Source: Acidobacteriota bacterium
Lineage (GTDB): Bacteria > Acidobacteriota > Terriglobia > Terriglobales > Acidobacteriaceae
Reading direction: 5' to 3'
Assembly (NCBI GenBank): GCA_031296115.1
Contig: JARLGI010000019.1
Span: 124,001-188,000 of the forward strand
DNA length: 64,000 nucleotides
This document shows positions 45,401 through 52,959 of the stretch, one piece after another (the first letter of the stretch is position 1; the number at the start of each line of letters is the position of its first letter). Position numbers and translations under genes: made by a program. Below the pieces are notes generated by a model. The model worked only from the letters and a program-made list of their open reading frames with translations. It made no database searches and was not told the DNA's origin.

Positions 45401-48339
45401 CGCCTGTAGCCCCCGGCAATCGTTAAGTCGACGGCGCGTTTGGCCCTGGCCGCGGTTACCCATTCCAGCAAATGCCGATGCGTGAACGTCATGCGAACGA
45501 TCGTGCGGATGATCGCATCCAGCATCAGCCACGCTTGGTATGCCAGCATCGTGATCATCACGCCAAACTGGGAGGCCCCGATTGATAAGTCGCTCAGCAT
45601 TGACCGGAAATGACTGCGCTTGGAAATTCCGCGCCGCGGCGGATTGATTCCGATGAAGAAAGAGAGGAGAGCGGGAATCGCGATCGTGGCAAGAATGAAC
45701 CTCGTCCACACCCACGAGGAAGCTGAGGGGACCAGACATGCTACGATCAGGGCAAGAAACGCGGCCGGCGCCGACAAGGAGCGGCGTAGATTGTCCAACA
45801 TCTTCCATCGGCCAATCGCGGAGATGCCAACCCTGCGATGGTTTCCGGACTTCTCCCGCGGGTGCCCCCAGATCCAAGGCAGAAGTTGCCAGTCTCCCCG
45901 TGCCCAACGGTGTTGCCGGGATGCTGCCACCTCATAGTGGGACGGGTACTCTTCGAATAGCTCAATGTCCGAGGCCAGCGCCGTGCGCGCGACTTCCCCT
46001 TCAAAGAGATCATGGCTCAACAACGCGTTGTCCGGCACTTTGCCATGCATGGCCATTTCAAACGCATCGACGTCGTAGATTCCTTTTCCGGTGAACGAAC
46101 CTTCTTCGAACAAGTCCTGGTACACATCCGAAACCGCCGAAGCGTACGGATCGATGCCGCTAGGCCCGGAGAAGATGGATTCGAAAAGCGATTTCTCATG
46201 GTCAGCGACCAGCGAATGTGTGATTCGCGGCTGCACAATTCCATACCCCTCTACGACTCGCCCGTCGCGCGCGCTGAACCTTGGCTGATTGAGGGGATGC
46301 GCCATGGTGCCGACCAGACGGCACGCTACGCCTCTCGGCATCCGCGTGTCCGCATCAAGCGTGATGACGTATCGGACACCCGCCGGAGCTCTTACTGGGT
46401 TACCTCCGACGGGAAGAAAGGTAGTGTTGGTTCCGCCGCGGAGCAACTGGTTCACTTCGCGCAACTTTCCTCGCTTGCGCTCCCATCCCATCCATTTGCC
46501 CTCGCTCTCGTTCCAAACGCGCCTTCGATGCAGCAGCAGGAAGCGCCTGTCGCCGTCGGGAGTCGGGCCATGTATTTTGTTCAGCCGCGCGATGCCATCA
46601 ACCGCGGTCGCCAGTAGTTCGTCATCGCCAGGGAGGCTCTCGCTGGGTGCATCCGTCCAGTCGGACAGCAGCGCAAACCGCAGATCGCCCTCGGAGTTAG
46701 CCAGATAGTGGACCTCCAAACGCTCCACCAGTTGTTCTATGTCATGCTGGTTCGTAAGCAGGGTCGGCATTACGACAATGGTTCGCAACTGGTCAGTCAC
46801 GCCATCGCGCAACTCCAACCGCGGCAACATTTGGGGGCCAAGCAAATCTGTCACAAACCGGTTGACGAGTGCCATGGCGAGGTCGGAGGCGGGCACAGAA
46901 GCGAGGAGTCCGAGCAGTAACAACCCCCACTCTGCCACTCCGGCTTTTCTCTCATGGAGCAGCGGCAGCGCCACCAGCAGGACTGTGCCCAAGGCGATCG
47001 TCCCCAGGTAACCCACTGCGGCACTTCGCATGCAGAGACGCAGCAGCCTGGTTTTCCAAGGCACGCGGAAACCGAGTTCGCGCTCAAACGCAATACGTCC
47101 CTTGGATAGGAGGTAATAGCCGGGATCGAAATACCGGTCCTCGCGAGGTTGTCCGTCGCCGGTCGGCCCGGTCCGGGCCCGCCTGATGCGGTGCACAACA
47201 TGTTCCGCGACCTCGATCTCCGTGTGGCCTGAGCCCCGCGAGAGGTCCTCAATCGCATGTCGGTAGGTATCTCGCGTGGCAAAATCCATGTCCCCGAAGT
47301 TGGTTTCGCTCCGCAAAACTTGGTCCACCAGGCTGACGCTTTCGACGAATTCATTCCAGTCAAAGTCCATCATCAAGCGCATGCTAGGGATGATGTTTCG
47401 CACGGTGACGTTCATTGCCGTTTGTTCCTGGTACTCGGTGCGGACAATTCCGTCAGCGGTGGTCCCTTGCTCGGCAAGACGCTGGTCAAGCCAACGGAGC
47501 ACGGCCTCCATGTTCGGGTCGACATCGCGTAGACGTTGGACAAGTTGCACGACAAACGCCCTGGCAAGTGGTGTCTTTTCGAATCTGTGCAGGGCCGTCT
47601 CTGGGGGAATGGAGGTCTGCCCGCCTGTGCCCAGCAGGCTGTCAGCCAGCAGGTCGGCGTCCTGGCGTTCGGCGCGGCTTCTGACGATTCGATCCATCAG
47701 CCTGCGCAGGTTTTCCACCAGCACCACGCGGAGGGTAATAGCCACCGCCCATAGCTCACCGATGTCGAGCGGTTGTACCCGCTGGTAGGCGGTCACAAAG
47801 CGCCGCAAACCTCCCGGATCGAAGTGGCTGTCAGTGTGTGCCACATAGGCCCATGCCACTCCGTAAACGCGGGGATAACCTTGCAAGTGACCTGATGCGA
47901 GCTTGGGTAGTTTACGGTAGTAGCCGGTCGGCAAGTCGTCCTGGATTTCGCGTAGTTGCTCCTCGACGATGTGGAAGTTGTCGACCAGCCACTCCGCCGC
48001 AGGGGTGATCGCGCGCTCCTCCTGAATCGCCCGAGCAATTGCCCGGTACGAATTGAGAAGCACGCGTCCGTTCTCTACCACCCGCGGAATAAGTGGACGG
48101 CCCTGTTGCGGTTCCTTGGTGACCGTCTGCGCCGCCGCAAGGCTTTCGGCGTGCTGCTCAATCCGCTCCACGCTGAACAGTTCGGAACGGATGGGCTCGT
48201 CCAGACCGGCAAGTGTAATTAGCGCCGGATGCTTCTTGTTTGGAGTCTTTGTGCTCGAGACCACAATAAGCGGGACTTCCGGCCCGGCGGACTTCCTCTT
48301 CCATTCAGTGGACTTCAGTTTCGCCGGCAAACCATCCAT
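39442..48339 (-). CDS. Cyclic beta-1,2-glucan synthase-like giant protein
   Basis: The 2965-residue protein has the NdvB/ChvB-like order. The N-terminal 430 residues are helical (SYRAIARAIQEER; LPTGYYRKLPKLASGHLQGYPRVYGVAWAYVAHTDSHFDP). A membrane-embedded glycosyltransferase (GT84) follows, with helices near 440-500 and after 830, and the DAD motif in YVITLDADTRMPRG at about 660. A glucoamylase-like domain comes next (residues about 1130-1700, including FTYQYTAFGVPGLGLKRGLSEDLV). GH94 phosphorylase-like repeats fill the rest, with GTGDWNDGMNRVG near 2646. It should polymerise UDP-glucose, cyclise the chain and export it to the periplasm. The start at 48339 has a weak ribosome-binding site; the frame is intact over 8.9 kb. 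Confidence 0.92.
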   Translation of the reverse strand: MDGLPAKLKSTEWKRKSAGPEVPLIVVSSTKTPNKKHPALITLAGLDEPIRSELFSVERIEQHAESLAAAQTVTKEPQQGRPLIPRVVENGRVLLNSYRAIARAIQEERAITPAAEWLVDNFHIVEEQLREIQDDLPTGYYRKLPKLASGHLQGYPRVYGVAWAYVAHTDSHFDPGGLRRFVTAYQRVQPLDIGELWAVAITLRVVLVENLRRLMDRIVRSRAERQDADLLADSLLGTGGQTSIPPETALHRFEKTPLARAFVVQLVQRLRDVDPNMEAVLRWLDQRLAEQGTTADGIVRTEYQEQTAMNVTVRNIIPSMRLMMDFDWNEFVESVSLVDQVLRSETNFGDMDFATRDTYRHAIEDLSRGSGHTEIEVAEHVVHRIRRARTGPTGDGQPREDRYFDPGYYLLSKGRIAFERELGFRVPWKTRLLRLCMRSAAVGYLGTIALGTVLLVALPLLHERKAGVAEWGLLLLGLLASVPASDLAMALVNRFVTDLLGPQMLPRLELRDGVTDQLRTIVVMPTLLTNQHDIEQLVERLEVHYLANSEGDLRFALLSDWTDAPSESLPGDDELLATAVDGIARLNKIHGPTPDGDRRFLLLHRRRVWNESEGKWMGWERKRGKLREVNQLLRGGTNTTFLPVGGNPVRAPAGVRYVITLDADTRMPRGVACRLVGTMAHPLNQPRFSARDGRVVEGYGIVQPRITHSLVADHEKSLFESIFSGPSGIDPYASAVSDVYQDLFEEGSFTGKGIYDVDAFEMAMHGKVPDNALLSHDLFEGEVARTALASDIELFEEYPSHYEVAASRQHRWARGDWQLLPWIWGHPREKSGNHRRVGISAIGRWKMLDNLRRSLSAPAAFLALIVACLVPSASSWVWTRFILATIAIPALLSFFIGINPPRRGISKRSHFRSMLSDLSIGASQFGVMITMLAYQAWLMLDAIIRTIVRMTFTHRHLLEWVTAARAKRAVDLTIAGGYRRMAGGVLFALAALAVVAVWGHHGWGVLLPFIALWIAAPAVAWQISLPPRRTGAEPLSAVNARVLRLISRRTWSFFETFITSTDHALPPDNFQEEPKPVVAHRTSPTNIGLYLLSTLVAHDLGYLGTLDAADRLQATLGTMSQLQLVRGHFYNWYDTRDLRPLNPKYVSSVDSGNLAGHLLALANGCRELIQRSSLGASTLAGMQDAIELLREAVSQIGETRRTNTVNRKQLSNAIDALANSLELAPTNAAEWATRLAELRARALTVADIAQTMTQERGDVSGSELGVWADAVRACVESHVRDAEILVPWVRQDSTGITAMAGTFREGAPEWVAIEPFFESVPTLADAPERFEEARRALSLLRTSLVSDSSANHEILTRIDALTRALLQSGKDAIALTRRLSAIAQKAEDMFHAMDFSFLFDPTRKQFSIGYRVADNKLDANCYDLLASEARLTSFIAIAKGDVPSSHWFRLGRALTPVGHGSGLISWSGSMFEYLMPALLMISPTGSLLSQTYELVVRRQIDYGAERGVPWGISESAYNARGLDFTYQYTAFGVPGLGLKRGLSEDLVIAPYATALAAMIDPNAAAHNFAQLAAAGGKGVYGFYEALDYTSARLPNGENVAVVHAYMAHHQGMSLVSLANALNNGAMRARFHAEPMVQASELLLQERTPRNVLVARPRAQEVSAAAHVRELVPPVVRRFTSPQEIVPRTHLLSNGRYGVMVTTAGSGFSQWRNLAVTRWREDVTRDCWGSYIFLRDAQSGQTWSGAYQPSGVEPDGYEASFTEDRAEFIRRDGSLVTTLEVVVSPEDDAEVRRVSIANLGTRTREVQVTSYAELVLAPQAADEAHPAFSNLFVETEFVASAEALLATRRRQSEKETPVWLAHVAVVEGESVGDPQFETDRVRFLGRGHQVRDAVSIVDGRPLSNTVGPVLDPMVSLRRVVRIPPGTTARVIFSTIVAPTREQVLDLADKYRDARTWERTVMSAWTQAQVQLHHLGITPDEAHLFQRLANAVLYSDPSLRPSSDFLSRSKIERSALWAHGISGDLPIVLARIDEAEDVGIIRHLLRAHEYWGIKGLSVDVVIINEKPPSYEQELQGSLDDLIRAHHQRISTESDGVPGNVILLRGDLISTQERALLQTVARAVLLSRHGTLAEQVIRSQRSEALTRPAPRPSRAGKDADIPLNISGLEFFNGLGGFAEAGREYVIVLGEGLRTPAPWINVIANSAFGFLASESGCGYTWSGNSRENQLTPWSNDPVTDPPGEAVYLRDEDTGVVWSPTALPVRDEASTYVAMHGQGYSRFRNGSQGILSELLQYVPIQDPIKISRLVLQNRSARTRRLSVTTSAEWVLGSSRSSTAPHIVSELDSETNALLARSAWGGEFGGRVAFLDLCGRQNSWSADRTEFLGRNGVTARPAALQRSGPLSGKVGAGLDPCAALQTVFELRPDERIEIVVLLGQGKDREEARELINRYRAANLDQVLAEVTRQWDDVLGTVQITTPDRSMDILVNRWLLYQTLSCRVWGRAAFYQTSGAYGFRDQLQDVMALTVAKRDVARAHLLRAASRQFIQGDVQHWWHPPSGRGVRTRISDDLLWLPYAVIHYIEVTGELAMLDEVVPFLEGDTLAAGQLESYFQPRVSETSATLFEHCARALDRSLAVGSHGLPLIGTGDWNDGMNRVGREGKGESVWLGWFLHTILWEFAKVADARGEHKRAETWRLHVSALKAALEREGWDGEWYRRAFFDDGTPLGTAKDQECRIDSIVQSWGVLSGAAEPARGARAMAAVDHHLVRLPEGLVLVLTPPFDQTPQDPGYIKGYLPGIRENGGQYTHAAAWTVLAFAALSDGDKAGELFRMLNPINRTASRAKMQRYKVEPYVAAGDVYSEFPHVGRGGWTWYSGSSGWLYRGAIEWILGFRLRGTVLSIDPCIPRSWPSYSMGFRYHSTMYNIRVENPSGVSRGVILVEIDGKPLSNSPNVPLIDDRGEHQVRVVLG

Positions 48340-48480
48340 GAAGCGAGCCCTGCAACCCTGTCGTTGGGAAAATCGCGACGCTGGTCGGCGCGGCCTCCCA
48401 CTGAGAATACCTCGCTGACAACGCCGCGACTTTCAATTGCCGGCGTGCCGCAGTTTTGCAGGCACGCCAGCTAATTCCAA

Positions 48481-49185
48481 CTATTTGCTTTCAGCTGTTT
48501 CGTGCTGATTCGCCTTGGTGACGGCAGCCCTTACCGCGTCGAGAAACGGATCGCTGCCCGCCGGGGCATGCACATCGCCAGACAGCGTTTTGCGGAAGGA
48601 AACATTCTTGCCGTAGAACGCAACCGTGGAGTCATTGTCCTGCTGGATCTTGGCGCCATCCACGGCGACTCCGACAAAGAGACCTTTGGTACGCGAGTAG
48701 CTCAAAGCCTCCGTGTTCATCTTCCAGTCGGTGCCTGCCGAGGCATGCCTTCCAACCGGACCCGCGGTGGCAGATGCCTCGCCGCTCAGTTCAAACTTAC
48801 TGGAGAGCAGCCCCTGCACACCCTTGTCATTCATGAACAGGATGACGAGATCGACTGACTGGCCGCCAGCCTGGAAGCCAAAATTGCCGCCACCGATTGA
48901 AATGAATGCCGGCGCACTCCATCCGTGGGCAGTGCGGCAAGTCACCACACCGCGACCATGCTCTCCGCCAACGATGAATGCGCCCTTCGCCATGTCCGGC
49001 ACCACAGCGATACACTTGGCGCCATTCAGCACTTCTTCCGGGATGCCCTTATCGGGCGCAGCCATGATCTCGTTCATGACCAGGCCGGCCGCTTGTAAGC
49101 GGGCAGGGGTGTCTTGCTGTCCCGGACCAGCGAACGCGAAGGTACCCAAAGACAACGTCAACAAAGCAATTGCGTATTTCTTCAT
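48481..49185 (-). CDS. SYLF-domain lipid-binding secreted protein
   Basis: The start is ATG at 49185 with AAGGAAG six bases upstream. The signal peptide ends FAFAG. The mature protein shows the SYLF (DUF500/Ysc84) fold: LNGAKCIAVVPDMAKGAFIVGGEHGRGVVTCR, GWSAPAFISIGGGNFGFQAGGQSVDLVILFMN, LLSSKFELSGEASATAGPVGR, and EALSYSRTKGLFVGVAVDGAKI. SYLF proteins bind phosphoinositides or other lipids in eukaryotes; bacterial ones are exported and their role is unclear. It lies 142 bp upstream of the glucan synthase on the same strand, the first of several small envelope-stress-type genes. Confidence 0.92.
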   Translation of the reverse strand: MKKYAIALLTLSLGTFAFAGPGQQDTPARLQAAGLVMNEIMAAPDKGIPEEVLNGAKCIAVVPDMAKGAFIVGGEHGRGVVTCRTAHGWSAPAFISIGGGNFGFQAGGQSVDLVILFMNDKGVQGLLSSKFELSGEASATAGPVGRHASAGTDWKMNTEALSYSRTKGLFVGVAVDGAKIQQDNDSTVAFYGKNVSFRKTLSGDVHAPAGSDPFLDAVRAAVTKANQHETAESK

Positions 49186-49256
49186 CAAACACTTCCTTTC
49201 TCATACCACGAGATTCTGTGGATGAGTGTGTGAGGGGCGCTATCCGCCGTTAAAGA

Positions 49257-49403
49257 TCAGGCCGTTCGACGGCCGCTGATCAGGTTGAAGACCAGTACCA
49301 CGACGGCAATCACCAACAACAGGTGGATCAGACTGCCTGCTATGTGGAAACTGAAGCCTAGAAGCCACAGAATCAAAAGAATGATAAAGATCGTCCAGAG
49401 CAT
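49257..49403 (-). CDS. Small membrane protein, lmo0937/DUF5670 type (48 aa)
   Basis: This short gene starts at ATG 49403 with AGGAGG six bases upstream and encodes MLWTIFIILLILWLLGFSF followed by a second hydrophobic segment (LIHLLLVIAVVVLVFNLI) and the basic end SGRRTA. Two helices in 48 residues and the start LWTI fit the lmo0937 family of tiny membrane proteins, often annotated near stress genes. The function is unknown. It sits between the SYLF gene and the DUF3309-like gene on the same strand. Confidence 0.85.
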   Translation of the reverse strand: MLWTIFIILLILWLLGFSFHIAGSLIHLLLVIAVVVLVFNLISGRRTA

Positions 49404-49516
49404 ATGCGCCTCCTACGATGGTTGGGAGCGTTAAATCGTGCGGTTATGTGGTAAGAGCTTTGCCGTCACTCGCCCGCAGTACTCTGCCGAGGCCGCTGCT
49501 TCCCTACGAACATTTG

Positions 49517-49672
49517 TCAGATCCGGCCAAGTAACAGCAAGACAACTAGAACGACGAGCACTAAGCCGATTCCGCCACTCGGGAAGTAACCCCAGGAGCG
49601 GCTGTGATTCCACGTCGGAAGAGCACCCACCAGAAACAAAACCAGAAGAACAATCAAGATAGTTCCAAGCAT
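49517..49672 (-). CDS. DUF3309 small membrane protein (51 aa)
   Basis: The start is ATG at 49672 (MLGTILIVLLVLFLVGALPTW), preceded by GAGGAGGAAAG. The pattern helix, PTWNHSRSWGYFPSGG, helix, LLLGRI is diagnostic for DUF3309. A longer in-frame start at 49717 has no ribosome-binding site and would add charged residues before the first helix. Family members are very small inner-membrane proteins of unknown function, frequently stress-induced. Confidence 0.9.
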   Translation of the reverse strand: MLGTILIVLLVLFLVGALPTWNHSRSWGYFPSGGIGLVLVVLVVLLLLGRI

Positions 49673-49688
49673 ACTTTCCTCCTCATCT

Positions 49689-50111
49689 TTAAGAATCAAA
49701 CTTCGGCTGAGCGCCACTCTCGCGAGCGCTCCCGCGGGCCGGGTTCGTCGCGATCAAACTCGCGATCGTTGTCAACAGATGGTAGGGGTGTTGCCCCTTC
49801 GGGTAGAACATGTCGGCGATGATGCCGGCAGGCACGGCATCCCCCAGGTAGTCGCCGCTCATCGCGATAATCGAGATTTGCGGATACCGGCTACGGACAT
49901 GCGAGATCAACTCAATACCCGACATCTCCGGCATGTTGAGATCGGTGACGATCAGATCGGGAACCGCTCTGTCCAGTTGCGACACGGCACTGACGCCGTT
50001 TTCTGCCATGGCCACGGCATACCCGACGGACATCAGCAACATTCCCAAGGTTTCCCGAACACTCGGTTCATCGTCCACAACCAGAATCTGGGGTTTGGAG
50101 CCGTTCGACAT
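49689..50111 (-). CDS. Stand-alone response-regulator receiver protein
   Basis: The start is ATG at 50111 with GGAGAG close upstream. The 140-residue protein is a single CheY-like receiver: acidic pocket VVDDEP, phospho-acceptor Asp57 in DLIVTDLNMPEMSG, Ser/Thr switch in IIAMSGDY, and the Lys in FYPKGQHPYHLL. No output domain follows, only a 20-residue polar tail. It probably works through protein-protein interaction with a kinase or another regulator. No histidine kinase is encoded within the window. It is 16 bp upstream of the DUF3309 gene. Confidence 0.92.
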   Translation of the reverse strand: MSNGSKPQILVVDDEPSVRETLGMLLMSVGYAVAMAENGVSAVSQLDRAVPDLIVTDLNMPEMSGIELISHVRSRYPQISIIAMSGDYLGDAVPAGIIADMFYPKGQHPYHLLTTIASLIATNPARGSARESGAQPKFDS

Positions 50112-50303
50112 GGTCTCTCCTGATTGGACTAACGCGAGAAAAACTCCACTTGCCAAACTCTCTCATTCTGGGTCCATCCAGGTCTGAGCAATAGTGAACA
50201 CCTCTTTGCGGCATTTGTCTCGGACTGCTACTCGGAGTGGCGAACCATCAACGCGCGGCATTGAACAGAAGCACCAGCGGTCCACATAGGCCCCGGTGTG
50301 CCT

Positions 50304-50495
50304 TCATCGCCAGGAGTTCGGGGCGGTCGTCCATCGCTGAAATGTAGGTAAGTACCGGCGCTTGTGGCAGACAATACAACGCCCTGGGCACAGGAACAGG
50401 CGGGGCAGGACGACTCTCTCAACCCATCCCTCAGGAGGCGCAGCTCGGAATTGGTCTCCCTTACACACACCACAGTGAGCTGAAAGTATTGCCAT
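50304..50495 (-). CDS. Small Cys-rich zinc-ribbon-like protein
   Basis: The 63-residue reading (start ATG 50495, MAILSAHCGVCKGDQF) contains CGVC near the N-terminus and CPGRCIVCHKRRYL after the hydrophobic WVERVVLPRLFLCPG. I recall short Acidobacteriota proteins with the same layout: a CxxC knuckle, a VERVxLPxxFLxPxRC middle and a second CxxC. The C-terminal 15 residues look atypical, so it may be slightly decayed. It could bind zinc; the function is unknown. A larger overlapping frame (50228-50602) is rejected. Confidence 0.5.
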   Translation of the reverse strand: MAILSAHCGVCKGDQFRAAPPEGWVERVVLPRLFLCPGRCIVCHKRRYLPTFQRWTTAPNSWR

Positions 50496-50706
50496 TTTGC
50501 GAAGAGTAATAACGTTCCCAACCCAACGGTCGGGATCACACAAGGCGACGTCCTAGAAGGTCCCAGTATTGGCATAGCCACTGGGACAGGAATTAGCCCC
50601 ACAGTCGGGAGAACACCAATCCCAGAGCGCGGAACGCTGGTGGGTTTGGTTCTTCACTCGCCGCGGTGTTCCTACTATTCAACGCCGCCGATTCATTTCG
50701 GAATGC

Positions 50707-50919
50707 CTACGAAGTTGTTAACTCTTTGAGCTTTCCCTTCAACTTTGCGACGGTTTCTTTAGCCTGGCCTATGCGCTGCTGAACCTTGCCAACGTTCTTT
50801 TCGGCTTTCCCTTCCGCTTTCAAGGTCCGGTCATTCGTGGCCTTGCCGACCTGCTCCTTGATGGTTCCCTTGACTTCGTGGAAGCTGCCCTTGATCCTGT
50901 CTTTCGTACTGGTTTTCAT
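50707..50919 (-). CDS. CsbD-family stress protein
   Basis: The start is ATG at 50919 with AAGGAG right upstream. The 70-residue protein has the CsbD pattern DRIKGSFHEVKGTIKEQVGKATNDRTLKAEGKAEKNVGKVQQRIGQ, all helical and charged. CsbD proteins are abundant small proteins under general stress control in several phyla. This is one of three in the last 14 kb of the window (others at 54842 and 62206). Confidence 0.93.
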   Translation of the reverse strand: MKTSTKDRIKGSFHEVKGTIKEQVGKATNDRTLKAEGKAEKNVGKVQQRIGQAKETVAKLKGKLKELTTS

Positions 50920-51085
50920 GGTTCTCCTTGGCCCTGGTAAAAGTGCGGATTGCGGCTCCTTTTGAGTTTCTTTGGGGCACTGTTACTTTTCTAATCTGGT
51001 GGCGTTCTGACGTCTGAGCAGAATTGACCATCTCTGGAATGGGGCCCCGGCTTCATCCCGAAACGGGCAAAGGCACACACAGAGA

Positions 51086-51829
51086 TCAATTGGGATTCCG
51101 GAAATCCGTTCGGAAATTTCGCGCGGTCTTGGGGCGGATAGCCGCGGCAGGAGGAACATTGAGTTTGGCCAGCTCACTGGCAAATAGCGGGTTTTCGGGA
51201 TATTCCGCGACGAGCTCCGCAAGTTGTGTGCGAGCCACTTCTGTCTGTTTCTCACGCAGGGCCGCCAGCGCCAGCAGAATCTTCGCAAACGGCCGGAGAT
51301 AATGGCCGCGTTCGGCGGCGATCTCGAGCTGCTGGATTCCGGCTTTCTTCTCGCCGTGGATTCCGGCGAAGCCGAGAAATAACCTCTTGTATGCCGGCAG
51401 GCTTCCGATGATGTAATTCACTGCGCGCAGGGTGAGATAGGCATCGGCGGCCTCCGGCGCGACCGCTAACAGTTTCTTGGCATACCTGTCAGCATCTCCG
51501 ACCATTTTCAGGCTTTCCACTTGATGCTTATCGATCAGACTGGCATAGTCGGCCTGCATGCCCACGCTTAGGGCCATAGCGAACAGGGCGTTCGTATCCT
51601 CCGGGTTCGTCTGCAATCGCAGCTGCGCCAGGTCCTGCGCCTGTTTGTCCGCGGCGAAGAAGGCTGCGCGCAGTTGCGGGTCTGGTTTGAGAGCGACCTT
51701 GCCCAGGAAACGTTTGTTATCGAGGAAGAATTCGGAGGTCAAGACGCCTTGCCGGTAGCACTCCTCAAACAGATAAGATGCCGCTTCCGAGGCGCTTCCA
51801 AGGGGGTCTTCCGGATGGGACTTCTGCCT
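51086..51829 (-). pseudogene. TPR-like protein, 5' end lost in a deletion
   Basis: The frame is open from a TAG at 51830-51832 and reads HPEDPLGSASEAASYLFEECYRQGVLTSEFFLDNKRFLGKV, then LQTNPEDTNALFAMALSVGMQADYASLIDK, ADAYLTLRAVNYIIGSLPAYKRLFLGFAGIHG and LALAALREKQTEVARTQLAELVAEYPENPLFASELA. Full-length relatives, as I remember them, begin with a signal peptide and a TPR stretch before this point; here the preceding DNA instead belongs to a Gln-rich protein. TTG at 51742 could restart translation, giving 218 residues. The upstream gene overlaps it by 65 bp in another frame, consistent with a deletion joining two genes. Confidence 0.7.
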
Positions 51830-52659
51830 CTACGTAATATCCGTTATGGCCGTAGTTTGCGTCCTGGTAGGCATAAGAGCTTCGGTAGTCGGAACGCCAG
51901 TGGTCCTGGCGGTCGGCCGCTCCAGCCTGGAGGCCCTCCTGGTAACCGTAGTTCACGGCCTGGCGGACTGAATCTGCGCCGTATTGGTTCGTCTCGTAGT
52001 AGCGGCCGCCACGTTGGTAACGATAGATCGGAGCCGTGTAGAAGTACGGGTCGTGATCGTAATCGGGGTGCCGATCATTCTCGAGAAAAATTTGCTGTTG
52101 ACGCAGGCGCATTTGATAGTCCTCCTGTTGGCGGTATTGCGCCATACGGTTTTGTTGCTGCAACTGTGATCTCTGCTGTTCCAGGACACGCTGCTGCTGA
52201 TCTAGGTGTTGACGGTACTGCGTCAGGCGCTGCTGCTGCTGGTCAACAAGTTGCTGCTGACGTTGCTGTGAGAGACGTTCTCCCTGTTGTTGCTGTTCCT
52301 GGGCCCGCTGCTGCTGTCGGTTGTTCTGGTCCTGCTGCTGCTGCTGGGCGCGCTGTTTGGCGTTCTGGTCCTGCTGCTGCTGTTGCTGGGCTCGCCGTTG
52401 CTGCTGTTTGGCGTTCTGGTCTTGCTGCTGCGGTTGCTGAGCCCGCTGTTGCTGCTGTTTAGCGTTCTGGTCCTGCTGCGGCAGTTGCTGGGGCTTAGCC
52501 TGCTGTCCGCCCTGCGGTTTTTCCGGTTTACCTTGTTTTTCGGCCTGCTGCTGCTCTTGCTTGCTTTTCGGTTTGCTGTTCCTGCTGTGCATAGGCAAGT
52601 ACAGCGGTACCGAGAAACAAAGACACAACTGCTGTACTGACAACTCCAAATCGTTTCAT
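51765..52659 (-). pseudogene. Gln-rich secreted protein, frameshifted and C-terminally truncated
   Basis: A clear signal peptide starts at ATG 52659 (MKRFGVVSTAVVSLFLGTAVLAYAQ), but its frame is left near 52555-52575, where the Gln-rich sense continues in another frame (KQEQQQAEKQGKPEKPQG). The middle 130 residues are almost all Gln, Arg, Asn and Ala, with repeated QDQNAKQQQ units. The conserved C-terminal part starts DYDHDPYFYTAPIYRYQRGGRYYETNQYGADSVRQAVNYGYQEG. After GHNGYYVEAE it runs out of frame into the TPR remnant and stops at 51765. Poly-Gln slippage or assembly error could explain the frameshift. Confidence 0.75.
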
Positions 52660-52959
52660 GGGATGTTGCCTCTACCACAGCGCAGGTGCGGCAGAGACAA
52701 ATAGCTGTCTCCTTTTGACCACCGCGGAAAAACTGCGAGCTCAGTTATGTGCAACTTTCCACCGGGCGTGGCCTTGGCAAAGATGTCCCAACATCGGATC
52801 ATCGGAAGTCACGCAAGAGGTGTTTGCCGGCTTCTCTGAAATCCAACCGGCGCACCTGTGGTGTTGAGTCTGCCCATCCAGCGGGAACTCCTGGTTGGGC
52901 TTCTCCGCCACTTTCTTGACCTGTGCTTCAGTTCTGGATGGAGCGAACGCCACTAGGGA

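Noticed and set aside
49257-50111. A two-component system around the receiver protein
   Set aside because: No histidine kinase or output domain is encoded nearby; the receiver stands alone among small membrane-protein genes.
50228-50602. 124-codon minus-strand open frame
   Set aside because: It overlaps the Cys-rich small gene in another frame and shows no pattern of its own.
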